Shown: positions 26,477 to 35,172 of the stretch, one piece after another | Numbering within the stretch: position 1 is the first letter of the stretch | Layout of the letters: every line of letters starts with the position of its first letter | Origin: Rhodocyclaceae bacterium | GTDB taxonomy: Bacteria; Pseudomonadota; Gammaproteobacteria; Burkholderiales; Rhodocyclaceae | Direction: 5' to 3' | NCBI GenBank assembly: GCA_030824275.1 | Contig: JAVBXY010000014.1 | Location: 1 to 64,000, forward strand | Length of the DNA stretch: 64,000 bases | Made by a program: the position numbers and the translations under genes | The notes under the pieces: generated by a model | Told to the model about the DNA's origin: nothing | The model's input: the letters and a program-made list of their open reading frames with translations, nothing else | Databases searched by the model: none

Positions 26477-28504
26477 ATGACGACCACTCGCATAAAAACT
26501 ACGTGTCCAAGGGACTGCTACGACGCCTGTGGCATCGTGGTGTTGAAAAAAGAAGGGCGGATAAGCAAGGTGCTGGGTGATCCCGAGCACGAGCGTAGCC
26601 GCGGTGCTCTTTGCGCAAAATGCGCCCTGGCCTACAACGGCGTGTGGCAAGACCCTTCCGTACGGTTGCTTGAACCCCTGCGCCGAAGCGGTCCCAAGGG
26701 TAGCGGCCAGTTTGTGCCGGTGAGTTGGGATGAGGCTCTCGATGATATTGCCAACCATCTGCAGAGCGTCCTGGGCCAGGGGTCGGGCTCCTCCATTTTT
26801 CATACCCACTACACAGGCACCTGTTCTCTGATTGCCGGCAATATGCCGAACCGGTTTTTCAACCGACTTGGCGCAACGGAGGTGGACCCCGACACGGTTT
26901 GCAACAAGGCCGGTCATGAGGCTCTCAAGCTCATGTTTGGTAATTCCTTTGGCGGCTTCGATCCACGCACGGCAGACGAGACACAATGCTTGCTGATATG
27001 GGGGGCGAATCCTTCGGCGTCGGCTCCCCATATCCATAAGCACTGGCTGAGTGGGTTGAAGAAACATGCCTCATTGATCGTGGTGGATCCCATCGCCCAT
27101 GACACGGCGCAACTGGCTGATATTCACCTGCAGCCGCAGCCAGGAACCGACGCAGTGCTGGCCTACGGCCTGCTCCACGTTTTGAAGGAACGGGGCATGC
27201 TGGACGAGGCCTTTATTGCTGCTTCGGTTCAAGGCTGGGAACAGATCCAGGACGAGATCCGCCGCTGTACTCCTGCCCATGTCGCGGCCATCACCGGTGT
27301 GGATGCGGCGCTATTGGAGCGGGCTGCAGGACTGTACGGTGCCGGCCGCTCTTTGCTGTGGATGGGCCAGGGCCTTCAACGTCAGCCTCAGGCCGGCAAC
27401 ATCATGCGCGCTGTGGCTTTATTGCCAACTGCAACTGGGAATATAGGCAAATCGGGTAGCGGTTTCTTTTTTATGAATGCGTTCCCGGACCGAGGCGTGG
27501 ACATGGACATGCTTTGCGGTACCGCTCTGCGATCCGGTCCCATCAATACCGTTAGCCACATGGATTTGGTGGAAGCACTCGTGGAGCCGGAGCGGTGCCG
27601 TGTGCTGTTTACCTGGAACAACAATATTGCAGCGTCCAATCCGCGTCAGACTGATCTGCGCCAGGCTTTGGCCCGCGAAGAAATCTTCCATGTGGCCCTG
27701 GACCTATTCCACACCGATACAACTCGCTATGCCGACTATGTGCTGCCGGCCGCTTCCTTTCTTGAGTTCGATGACTTAGTCGTTTCCTATTTTGATTACA
27801 CAGTCTCAGCTCAGGTCAAGGCTGCAGAACCTCTGGGGCAAAGCCTGCCGAATCAAGAAATCTTTCGTCGCCTTGCGCTGCGCCTGGGGTTGTCGGATGA
27901 GGCCCTTTATGAGAGTGATGCCGAGCTGATTGCAAGCCTGCTCGTCCAGATGGGAGTTGATGAGAGCTTTGCTAGCCTTTCCAGCAAGGGCACGATCCCC
28001 TGGCGCGAAACACCGGTTCTGCACTTCCAGGATGGGTGCTTTCCTACTCCAAGCGGAAAGGTTCAGGTGGCGGCGTCGGAGTGGGTGGCCGCTGGTCAGC
28101 CGGAATTTCCTCAAGCCAGTAGTGACATGCCTCCTGCCCCGGGGTTGTACCGCTTGCTGTCGCCTGCAGATGTCTGGCTCATGAACAGCAGTTACGGTAA
28201 CGACGAGCGGATACGTACGCGCTTAGGTGCCCAGAAGGCCTGGATACATCCAGACGAAATGCTCCGAAACGGTTTTGCTGAAGGTCAGCGGATACAGCTG
28301 AGCAATGCGAGCGGTGCCCTGGTGTTGGATATCCACGGGTCGGATCGCGTACCGCGACAGGTTGTGCTGCTACCCAAGGGGCGCTGGCTGAGCCATGAAG
28401 CTGCCAACGCCAATGTGAACGTCCTCAATCCCGGTGAGAAGACGGACCTGGCAGAAAGTAGTGCTGTCCATGGCGTTCTGGTTCGACTGGACGCATTGTC
28501 ATGA
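26477..28504 (+). CDS. Molybdopterin oxidoreductase (DMSO reductase superfamily), cytoplasmic
   Basis: A 675-aa molybdo- or tungsto-bis-MGD enzyme. An N-terminal 4Fe-4S site is formed by Cys10, Cys14, Cys18 and Cys46 (TTCPRDCYDACGI and GALCAKC). VCNKAGHEAL places Cys142 where the metal ligand of formate dehydrogenase-like enzymes sits, so Mo is probably Cys-ligated. Cofactor-binding parts include LLIWGANPSASAPH near 172, LWMGQGLQRQPQAGNIMRA near 293 and the C-terminal MNSSYGNDERIRTRLG. There is no Tat signal. It is coupled to a ferredoxin reductase and a ferredoxin, so electrons likely pass to or from NAD(P)H. The substrate is unknown. ATG 26477 was preferred over ATG 26465. Confidence 0.88.
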   Translation: MTTTRIKTTCPRDCYDACGIVVLKKEGRISKVLGDPEHERSRGALCAKCALAYNGVWQDPSVRLLEPLRRSGPKGSGQFVPVSWDEALDDIANHLQSVLGQGSGSSIFHTHYTGTCSLIAGNMPNRFFNRLGATEVDPDTVCNKAGHEALKLMFGNSFGGFDPRTADETQCLLIWGANPSASAPHIHKHWLSGLKKHASLIVVDPIAHDTAQLADIHLQPQPGTDAVLAYGLLHVLKERGMLDEAFIAASVQGWEQIQDEIRRCTPAHVAAITGVDAALLERAAGLYGAGRSLLWMGQGLQRQPQAGNIMRAVALLPTATGNIGKSGSGFFFMNAFPDRGVDMDMLCGTALRSGPINTVSHMDLVEALVEPERCRVLFTWNNNIAASNPRQTDLRQALAREEIFHVALDLFHTDTTRYADYVLPAASFLEFDDLVVSYFDYTVSAQVKAAEPLGQSLPNQEIFRRLALRLGLSDEALYESDAELIASLLVQMGVDESFASLSSKGTIPWRETPVLHFQDGCFPTPSGKVQVAASEWVAAGQPEFPQASSDMPPAPGLYRLLSPADVWLMNSSYGNDERIRTRLGAQKAWIHPDEMLRNGFAEGQRIQLSNASGALVLDIHGSDRVPRQVVLLPKGRWLSHEAANANVNVLNPGEKTDLAESSAVHGVLVRLDALS

Positions 28505-29553
28505 GCGGATCTGTCATGAACGTTCAAGCAACTAGTACCGATATCGCCATCATTGGAGCCGGCCCAGTCGGCCTGTTTGCCATTTTCCAATGCGGCATGC
28601 TGGGATTGTCTTGCCATGTCGTCGATGTCCAGTCCCATGTCGGTGGGCAGTGCATGGCTCTCTATCCAGAAAAGCCTATCTACGACATACCGGCATTCAG
28701 CAGCATTACGGCAGCAGAGTTGATCGAGCGATTGGCGGCTCAAGCCGCGGTGTTCGAGCCTGTTTACCATCTGGGTAACAGTGTTTCCAGTCTTCAGCAA
28801 ACCCAAACCGGGCGTTGGTTGTTAGTCCTATCGTCAGGTGTCAGGATTGAGGCTGGTGCAGTGATCATTGCTTCCGGGGCTGGCCTGCTTTGCCCCAACA
28901 AGCCGGCGTTGCCCGGTCTTGATGAATATGAAGGTTGCAGCGTTCACTACAGCGTGAGGAACAAATCGGCTTTTGCCGGTCGCCATGTGGTGATTGCTGG
29001 GGGCGGAGACTCGGCAGCGGACTGGGCAGTGGAGTTGGAGTCCATCGCTGCCAGTGTTACCTGCATTCATCGTCGCCCCGTGTGGCGCGCAGCGCCCCAT
29101 ACCCAGGCCCAGCTTGAGACACTGGCCCAACAGGGGCGCTTGCGATTGTTAGCTCCGGCCCAGATGGTGAGTCTTCATGGTCAAGGCGGTGTCCTGGAGG
29201 CAGTGGGGGTAATTGGTAATGGAAATGGCGTTAGCCAAATCAGGTGCGAACAGCTATTGCTGTTCTACGGCCTAGCCAACCGCTCAGGCCCCTTTGCCAG
29301 CTGGGGCCTGGTTTTGCAGGAGGGCCGCATCGCCATCAATGCCAAGTCTTGCGCTACCAATCTCCCCGGCATCTTTGCCGCCGGGGATGCGGCCTACTTT
29401 CCTGGCAAGTTGAATCTTATCCTTTCCGGATTTTCCGAAGCGGCTACTTCAGCCCGCAACGCCTTCAGGTACAGCCGTCCCACCGATGAGCTGTTTGTCG
29501 AACATTCCACCGCCAGAGCCCCTGGGAATCTAGCGCCTATCAACAAGGAGTAA
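28501..29553 (+). CDS. Ferredoxin-NAD(P)+ reductase, thioredoxin reductase-like
   Basis: A 350-aa FAD enzyme. The FAD loop IAIIGAGPVGLFAIFQ is near residue 15, the NAD(P) loop VVIAGGGDSAADWAVEL near 162, and the second FAD motif GIFAAGDAAYFPGKLNLI near 291. It lacks the CxxC of thioredoxin reductase, as in type 2 ferredoxin-NADP reductases (YumC-like). Its ATG overlaps the molybdoenzyme stop, and the ferredoxin gene follows after 4 bp. The three probably form one electron-transfer chain. Confidence 0.87.
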   Translation: MSGSVMNVQATSTDIAIIGAGPVGLFAIFQCGMLGLSCHVVDVQSHVGGQCMALYPEKPIYDIPAFSSITAAELIERLAAQAAVFEPVYHLGNSVSSLQQTQTGRWLLVLSSGVRIEAGAVIIASGAGLLCPNKPALPGLDEYEGCSVHYSVRNKSAFAGRHVVIAGGGDSAADWAVELESIAASVTCIHRRPVWRAAPHTQAQLETLAQQGRLRLLAPAQMVSLHGQGGVLEAVGVIGNGNGVSQIRCEQLLLFYGLANRSGPFASWGLVLQEGRIAINAKSCATNLPGIFAAGDAAYFPGKLNLILSGFSEAATSARNAFRYSRPTDELFVEHSTARAPGNLAPINKE

Positions 29554-29557
29554 TGCC

Positions 29558-29884
29558 ATGACCATGTTCAATATTGAAGGCGCTGACGGCCTCACCCATG
29601 AAATTGATGTCCCTTCAGGACGCTCTTTGCTGGATGCCTGCCGTAAGGGCGGTCTGCCGATGGAGGGGCTGTGCGGCGGTGAGTTGGCGTGTTCCACGTG
29701 CCATGTCGTCGTGGCGCCCCAATGGATTGAGCGCCTGCCAAGGGCCAGCGCAGAGGAGGAGGATATGCTCGACTTGCTGCCCAATACCGTTGCAGGCTCC
29801 CGCCTAGCCTGTCAAATTCGGGCCAGCGATGCTACCGATGGGCTGTGTGTGCGACTTATGCCAATGGTGGAGGGCGCAGCATGA
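29558..29884 (+). CDS. 2Fe-2S ferredoxin, adrenodoxin type
   Basis: A 108-aa electron carrier. The cluster cysteines are in GLCGGELACSTCHV (residues 39-52) and SRLACQI near 88, the C-x5-C-x2-C ... C pattern of vertebrate-type ferredoxins used with oxygenases and iron-sulfur assembly. It follows the reductase gene after 4 bp and overlaps the amidotransferase gene by 4 bp. Confidence 0.92.
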   Translation: MTMFNIEGADGLTHEIDVPSGRSLLDACRKGGLPMEGLCGGELACSTCHVVVAPQWIERLPRASAEEEDMLDLLPNTVAGSRLACQIRASDATDGLCVRLMPMVEGAA

Positions 29885-30612
29885 CTCGAAAAAAGGCAAT
29901 TGCCATTCGTCATGTCCCTTTCGAAGATTTGGATGCCTTGGAGGATGTATTCCCAGCGGCGGGCTTTGAACTGGTCTATATGGATGCAACCTCGCTATCC
30001 AATGATGTCGCTGAACTGAACAAGGCTGATCTGGTGATTTTTCTGGGGGGACCCATCGGGGTTTACCAGAGCGAACTTTTCCCTTTCCTTCAGATTGAGA
30101 TCGATCTGGCCCGGTCCCGATTGATGCAGCAAAAACCGGTTCTTGGCATCTGTTTAGGGGCTCAGATCATAGCGGCTGCACTGGGAGCAGCGGTCTACCC
30201 AGGCGCGGCCGGAAAAGAAATTGGCTGGTCGTGCTTGCAACTGACTGAGGTCGGTGCGGCATCTGCGTTGAGGTTTCTGGATGGATCGTCCCAGCCTGTA
30301 CTGCACTGGCATGGAGATACTTTTGATCTGCCGGTGGGAGCGCAACTATTGGCTTCCTCGGAGCAATACAAGAATCAGGTGTTTAGCGTTGGACAGCATT
30401 GCCTGGCATTCCAGTGTCACATCGAGGTCAGTGTTGCCGGTCTTGAGCGCTGGTATGTAGGACACGTCGGGGAATTACTCGGCATCGATCCTGGTTGCAT
30501 TTCACGGTTGCGACTGGAAGGCCAGCGTTATGGGCCTGGGTTAGAGGGGGTTGGTCGGAACATCGCTCAGACTTGGCTGGAGGCCTTGCCATCAATTGAG
30601 TTTGCCTCATGA
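29881..30612 (+). CDS. Class I glutamine amidotransferase domain protein
   Basis: A 243-aa stand-alone class I (triad) amidotransferase of the GuaA-like or YfeJ-like kind. The nucleophile Cys is in LGICLGAQIIAAALG near residue 91, and the His and Glu are in AFQCHIEVS near 180; LHWHGDTFDLP near 141 is typical. Stand-alone members hydrolyse glutamine or gamma-glutamyl compounds, or act with a synthetase partner. No synthetase is adjacent. Its coupling to a ferredoxin and molybdoenzyme is unusual. Function unknown. Confidence 0.82.
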   Translation: MTRKKAIAIRHVPFEDLDALEDVFPAAGFELVYMDATSLSNDVAELNKADLVIFLGGPIGVYQSELFPFLQIEIDLARSRLMQQKPVLGICLGAQIIAAALGAAVYPGAAGKEIGWSCLQLTEVGAASALRFLDGSSQPVLHWHGDTFDLPVGAQLLASSEQYKNQVFSVGQHCLAFQCHIEVSVAGLERWYVGHVGELLGIDPGCISRLRLEGQRYGPGLEGVGRNIAQTWLEALPSIEFAS

Positions 30613-30661
30613 AGCATTTTCTGAAACCTATGCAATTCAAACGCAATCAAGGATATGCCTA

Positions 30662-31864
30662 ATGCTTTCTCCTTCAATCAAGCCCACTGACCTGATACAC
30701 CCGATCATCGCAGCGCTCATCTCCGTTATCGTCAATTACGGAGGCACTTTCATCCTGGTATTTCAGGGGGCGAAGGTGGCTGGCCTTAGTCCCGAGCAGA
30801 CGGCTTCCTGGATTTGGTCGATCTCGATTGGCGTCGGATTGACTGGTGCTTGGCTGAGTTTTCGCTATCGCGAGCCGATCATCACTGCCTGGTCCACGCC
30901 AGGCGCGGCATTCCTCATTGCTGTACTGCCGAATACACCCTACGCGGAAATGATTGGTGCCTACATGCTGTCCGCCATTGGCTTCATTGTGCTGGGAGCA
31001 TCCGGCTATTTCGAGCGGGTTGTGAAGATAATTCCGCCCGGAATCGCTGCAGGGCTGCTGGCCGGAATTTTGTTGCGCTTTGGTATTGGCGCTTTTGGCG
31101 GTGCGGGCATGGACCCATTTCTCGTCGGCGCGTTGATTCTCACCTATGCTTTACTGCGCCGATTCACTGCACGCTATGCGATAGTCGGCGTGCTGATCGC
31201 TGGCATCGCACTCCTGTTCGGGATGGGGCAGGTCAGCTTCGAAGCTGTGGCTCTGGAACTAGCCACACCCTTATTCACACCCCCTGCCTTCTCGATGAAC
31301 GCGCTGCTTGGTGTCTCGCTTCCTCTGTTCGTCATCACGTTGACCGGACAGTACATGCCGGGCATGTTGGTACTGCGCAACGACGGATTTAAGACCAGTG
31401 CGAATCCAATCCTCACCGCGACAGGATTCGGCTCACTGTTAATGGCGCCCTTCGGTTCGCATGCCTTCAATGTCGCGGCAATCACGGCAGCAATCTGCAC
31501 CGGTAAGGAATCCCACGAGGAAGCCGGGAAGCGGTATATCGCTGGTCTTGCCTGCGGCGTGTTCTACGTTCTCGTTGGTGTCTTTGGTACGACGCTGGCA
31601 GCCTTGTTCGTGGTGCTACCGCCGACCTTCATCACGACGCTGGCCGGCCTTGCCTTGCTTGGGGCGATTGGTGGCAGCCTTGCTACGGCATTGGTCGATT
31701 TGCGTGGACGAGAAACGGCGCTGATTACATTCCTCGCAACTGCAGCCAATATTACGCTGTTCGGACTGGGGGGAGCGTTCTGGGGACTGGCGGCAGGCTT
31801 GGTAGCGCACGGACTGATCCACGGCGACTTTCACATGTCTCGGTGGTTTCCGCGCTTGAGTTGA
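30662..31864 (+). CDS. BenE/YdcO-family transporter
   Basis: A 400-aa membrane protein with 11 or 12 hydrophobic segments. The stretches IVNYGGTFILVFQGAKVAGL, REPIITAWSTPGAAFL near residue 75 and LTGQYMPGMLVLRNDGF near 224 follow the benzoate/H+ symporter BenE family. AAGG-like GTTLAALFVVLPPTFI follows. It ends the operon, 49 bp after the amidotransferase gene, with AAGGA 8 bases before the ATG. It likely imports the operon's substrate, perhaps an aromatic or heterocyclic anion; that is inference. Confidence 0.85.
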   Translation: MLSPSIKPTDLIHPIIAALISVIVNYGGTFILVFQGAKVAGLSPEQTASWIWSISIGVGLTGAWLSFRYREPIITAWSTPGAAFLIAVLPNTPYAEMIGAYMLSAIGFIVLGASGYFERVVKIIPPGIAAGLLAGILLRFGIGAFGGAGMDPFLVGALILTYALLRRFTARYAIVGVLIAGIALLFGMGQVSFEAVALELATPLFTPPAFSMNALLGVSLPLFVITLTGQYMPGMLVLRNDGFKTSANPILTATGFGSLLMAPFGSHAFNVAAITAAICTGKESHEEAGKRYIAGLACGVFYVLVGVFGTTLAALFVVLPPTFITTLAGLALLGAIGGSLATALVDLRGRETALITFLATAANITLFGLGGAFWGLAAGLVAHGLIHGDFHMSRWFPRLS

Positions 31865-32256
31865 TTCGGATCCGGGGATGGACGATCAGCACGGACTGGC
31901 AATCACATTAACCATGACTAAGCTAAGCAAGTTCTACACGAACTGACTCCTGCATTTTGTGAGCGATGTCGCAGGGATGGTTTGCCCAAATTCCCGACAG
32001 TCAGAATGGTCTAAAGAAATCCGTCGTACTACTCTCTCGACACACTACCACTTCCGAGATCGGAAACTACTCCTGAGCATTCAAGTATTCCAAAGACAGG
32101 TCTAGCGACGATGCTGCTTGTTAGTAGCGGCAGAACTGCGGCCTCATGCCGCCAGCAACAGGCGGCATCTCGGCCATATGTTGAGCTCCACATAAGGCCG
32201 AATTGCAGCCCCTTCAACGTCGACAATACCCTTTCAACTGACCCACCACCGCTCCC
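31865..32256. other. Non-coding stretch between the benE-like gene and yihY
   Basis: About 390 bp with no convincing gene, in a gap between convergent genes. It is less GC-rich than core sequence. The only clear structure is a perfect hairpin, TGCCGCC (32147-32153), AGCAACA loop, GGCGGCA (32161-32167), with no T-run after it. It may be the right edge of the accessory block. Confidence 0.5.
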
Positions 32257-33111
32257 TCACTCCTCCACACCCAGCCTTTCATATTCAGAAATAACCTGCG
32301 CCCCAAGCAGCAGGATGATGGCGGCGATTTCCATGGCGAAGAGCGCCACGACGGCAGTGGTCAGCGAGCCGTAGACGACGCTGGCCTTGGACAGCGTGGT
32401 GAAGTACCAGAGCAGCAGATGGCGTGCGATCTCCCACAGCGCGGCGGCAGCGATGCCGCCAATCAGCGCATCGCGGGGCCGTGTGCGGCCAACGGGGATG
32501 ACGAAATAGAGCGCGGCGAGGATCAGGATTTCGGCGCCCAGGCCGAGCAGGTAGAGAAGTACGCCGGAGAGGCCGCGTAGCGACCAGTCGCGCCCTTGCA
32601 AATGCACGCTTTCCTGGCCGATGGCTTGCAGAATGGTGGCCGCGACCGTCACCGCCAGCAGCGCGGCGGCGAGCAGGAGGACGAAGCCGTAGGGGAGCAC
32701 GGCGGACACCAGGAAGTGGCGCTTCTCGGTTACATGGCGATGGGCGAAGATCACGGCCATGGCCTTTTCGAGGACCGAGAAGGCCAGCGAGCTGAAGAAC
32801 AGCATGGTCGCCAGCAGCACGGCGCCGATGGCGATGCGGTTGTCGAGGAAATCGGAGACGTCCGCCAGCACGGCGCGGGACTGGCTCGGCACCAGCCATT
32901 CCAGGTAGCGGCCGAGGGCGCCGAGAATTTCGGCTTGCTCGACCAGACGGGAAAGACCAATCACGGCGAGGATCAGCAAGGGCACCAGCGAGAGCAGCGC
33001 GTAGTAGGCAACGGCACCGGCCAGCAGCACACCCTGGTTATTGCCGAAGCCCTTGAGGGTGCGCCCGGCGAAGGCCACCGGGGCCAGCGTGAGTATCTTG
33101 TCGAGATTCAT
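32257..33111 (-). CDS. YihY/BrkB-family inner membrane protein
   Basis: A 284-aa protein with about six membrane segments. The start LAGAVAYYALLSLVPLLILAVIGLSR near residue 30 and AFSVLEKAMAVIFAHRH near 109 are signatures of the YihY family (once mis-called ribonuclease BN). SLTTAVVALFAMEIAAIILLLGAQV near the C-terminus is typical. Function is poorly known. It is separated from bluB by about 100 bp containing a hairpin. Confidence 0.9.
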   Translation of the reverse strand: MNLDKILTLAPVAFAGRTLKGFGNNQGVLLAGAVAYYALLSLVPLLILAVIGLSRLVEQAEILGALGRYLEWLVPSQSRAVLADVSDFLDNRIAIGAVLLATMLFFSSLAFSVLEKAMAVIFAHRHVTEKRHFLVSAVLPYGFVLLLAAALLAVTVAATILQAIGQESVHLQGRDWSLRGLSGVLLYLLGLGAEILILAALYFVIPVGRTRPRDALIGGIAAAALWEIARHLLLWYFTTLSKASVVYGSLTTAVVALFAMEIAAIILLLGAQVISEYERLGVEE

Positions 33112-33119
33112 CTTCGCGT

Positions 33120-33145
33120 TACGGGACGGTGTGGCCGTTCCCTAC
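33120..33145 (-). terminator. Hairpin between bluB and yihY
   Basis: On the minus strand GGGAACGG and CCGTCCC pair around a CCACA loop with one bulged A. It is not followed by a strong T-run, so it is a possible terminator of the B12 operon or mRNA end, with low confidence. Confidence 0.35.
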
Positions 33146-33210
33146 GAGTCCTTCGGAAGACGAATCATGCCGCAAGAATAGTGAAACCTCTGTCGCGATT
33201 CTGGCCGCTT

Positions 33211-33882
33211 TCAGTAGGCCGTCGCCGTGCCGCCAGCGCCGACTTTCCAGTGCTCTTCGAAAAGCACGTCTTCCAGCGGCAGGCGCGAGCCCCAGCCGCT
33301 GGTTTCGAGCAGCGGCGCGGCGGGAAAATCGGCCACCGGGCCGATGCAGAGGATGGCCACCGGACGGGCGCCGGCAGGCATGCCGAGTTGCGCGGCCAGG
33401 GCCGCCGGATCGAAGAAGGAGACCCAGCCGAGGCCGATGCCTTCGGCGCGGGCCAGCAGCCACATGTTCTGGATGGCGCAGGCGACGGAGGCAAGGTCCA
33501 TCTCGGGCAGGGTGCGGCGGCCGAAGATGTGCGGCTCGCGCTCGGGCATCAGCGCCACCACCAGCACCTCGGCGGCTTCGCGGATGCCTTCGACCTTGAG
33601 CTGGAGGAACTCGGCGGCGCGGCTGGGCAGTTGGGCGGCGGTGGCCTGGCGTTCGGCGTCGACGATGCGATAGAGGGCTTCGCGGTTCTCCGGCGCGGCG
33701 ACGCGGACGAAGCGCCAGGGCTGCATGTAGCCGACCGAGGGTGCGTGATGGGCGGCAGCGATCAGGCGCTCGATCAGGCCGGCGGGCAGTGCACCGGGAA
33801 CGAAGTGACGCATGTCGCGGCGCTCGCGGATCACGCGCTCGATGGCGGCGATGTCGGCGTCGGGGTAGCGATGTTCGTTCAT
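33211..33882 (-). CDS. bluB: 5,6-dimethylbenzimidazole synthase
   Basis: Oxygen-dependent conversion of reduced FMN to 5,6-dimethylbenzimidazole, the lower ligand of B12. A 223-aa nitroreductase-fold protein. ERRDMRHFVPGALP near residue 17, HHAPSVGYMQPWRFVRV near 45, and ARAEGIGLGWVSFFDP near 148 match BluB. Its ATG overlaps the cobB stop, and the cluster context supports BluB over a general nitroreductase. The last residues [13 protein letters not shown] are encoded by a dispersed repeat copy. Confidence 0.92.
   Translation of the reverse strand: MNEHRYPDADIAAIERVIRERRDMRHFVPGALPAGLIERLIAAAHHAPSVGYMQPWRFVRVAAPENREALYRIVDAERQATAAQLPSRAAEFLQLKVEGIREAAEVLVVALMPEREPHIFGRRTLPEMDLASVACAIQNMWLLARAEGIGLGWVSFFDPAALAAQLGMPAGARPVAILCIGPVADFPAAPLLETSGWGSRLPLEDVLFEEHWKVGAGGTATAY
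33224..33247 (+). repeat. Dispersed 24-bp repeat at the 3' end of bluB
   Basis: Forward copy: GCCGTGCCGC then CAGCGCCGACTTTC. Read by bluB (minus strand) as KVGAGGTA. Confidence 0.7.
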
Positions 33883-35171
33883 GGCAGTAGCAGACGCGCG
33901 GCCACTTCGGGATTCGACGGGAAGTAGTAGTGCATGTAGGAGGCGGTGAGCCGCCCCTGGCGATAGACGGCTTCGCTCTGGCGGCCATCCGGCTTTGTCG
34001 CATGCAGTAGCGGCGACAGCGGCGTTTCACTGCGCGAGTAGTGGAAGGTGTGGCCTTGCAGGCGGCCTTCGGGCAGGTCGACGGCGATCATGCCGAGACC
34101 GGCGAGCTTCTTCTGCATATGCGTGCTGCCGGGCAGCAGGCCGAAGCCGGCATGGTGTTCGCCATCGACGGTGTACAGCGACTCGAAACAGGCCATCATG
34201 CCGCCGCATTCGGCGAGCAGGGGCTTGCCGGCAGCGACATGGGCGTGCAACGCGCTGGCCATGGCGGTGTTGGCGGCGAACTGTGGGCCGTGCAGTTCCG
34301 GGTAGCCGCCGGGCAGCCAGACGGCATCGCAATCGGGCAGCGCAGTGTCGGCCAGCGGCGAAAAGAACACGGTGTTCGCGCCGAGCGCCGTCAGGCATTC
34401 GAGATTGGCCGGGTAGAGAAAACAGAAGGCGGCATCGCGGGCGACGGCGATGGTCTTGCCGGCGAGAAGTCGTTCAAAAGTCGGCGCTGGCGAGACGGCG
34501 CTATTGTCGAAATTGACGGCGGGTGGCAGCGCGGCGGCGGCCGTGGTGCTCAGCGCATTCGCCATGCGTTCGATGCGGGCGTCGAGGTCGGCGATCTCGG
34601 CGGCGGGTAGAAGGCCGAGATGACGTTCGGGCAACGCGGCATCCACATCGCGGGGCAGGGCGCCTTGCCAGGTGATGTCGTCGGGTAGCGTGTCGCGGCA
34701 AAGCTGGGCGTGGTACTCGCTGCCGACCCGGTTGGCGAGCACGGCGCTGATCGGCGCGCCATCGCGATAATTTTTCAAACCCCAGGCGACGGCGCCGAAG
34801 CTGCCGGCCATGGCGCTGGCATCGAGTACCAGCAGGATGGGCACGCCGAGGCGGCGGGCGAGTTCGGCGGCCGAGGGTTCGCCGTCGTTGAGGCCCATCA
34901 CGCCTTCGATCAGGATCAGGTCGGACTCGGCGGAGGCGCGGGCCAGGCGCCAGCGCCCGTCGGCCTCGCCGCACATGCGGAAGTCGATGTTCTCGCAGCG
35001 CTGGCCCGAGGCCATGGCGTGGATCTGTGGATCGAGGAAATCCGGCCCGCACTTGAAGACGCGCACGCGGCGGCCCTGATTGCGATGCAGGCGGGCCAGC
35101 GCGGCGGTGACGGTGGTCTTGCCCTGACCCGAGGCCGGGGCGGCGATCAATAGCGCGGGGCAGCTCGGCAC
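33879..35171 (-). CDS. cobB: Cobyrinate a,c-diamide synthase
   Basis: Glutamine-dependent amidation of side chains a and c of the corrin ring (CbiA/CobB). 430 aa. The P-loop LIAAPASGQGKTTVTAALARL is at residues 8-28, and DFLDPQIHAMASGQRCENID follows. A C-terminal class I amidotransferase domain has its Cys in LLAECGGMMACFESLY near 325 and the His in GHTFHYS near 382. Residues AVSPAPTFERL between the domains are encoded by a perfect copy of the dispersed repeat. Start GTG 35171, 1 bp after cobO. Confidence 0.94.
   Translation of the reverse strand: MPSCPALLIAAPASGQGKTTVTAALARLHRNQGRRVRVFKCGPDFLDPQIHAMASGQRCENIDFRMCGEADGRWRLARASAESDLILIEGVMGLNDGEPSAAELARRLGVPILLVLDASAMAGSFGAVAWGLKNYRDGAPISAVLANRVGSEYHAQLCRDTLPDDITWQGALPRDVDAALPERHLGLLPAAEIADLDARIERMANALSTTAAAALPPAVNFDNSAVSPAPTFERLLAGKTIAVARDAAFCFLYPANLECLTALGANTVFFSPLADTALPDCDAVWLPGGYPELHGPQFAANTAMASALHAHVAAGKPLLAECGGMMACFESLYTVDGEHHAGFGLLPGSTHMQKKLAGLGMIAVDLPEGRLQGHTFHYSRSETPLSPLLHATKPDGRQSEAVYRQGRLTASYMHYYFPSNPEVAARLLLP
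34476..34499 (-). repeat. Dispersed 24-bp repeat inside cobB, perfect copy
   Basis: AAAAGTCGGCGCTGGCGAGA then CGGC, identical to the consensus in reverse orientation. Read by cobB as AVSPAPTF, at the join between its two domains. Confidence 0.9.
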
Positions 35172-35172
35172 C

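Noticed and set aside
24840-32210. Shared GGCCGAATT near both edges of the accessory block as attachment sites
   Set aside because: Nine bases in common, no longer direct repeat and no integrase gene; too weak to call.
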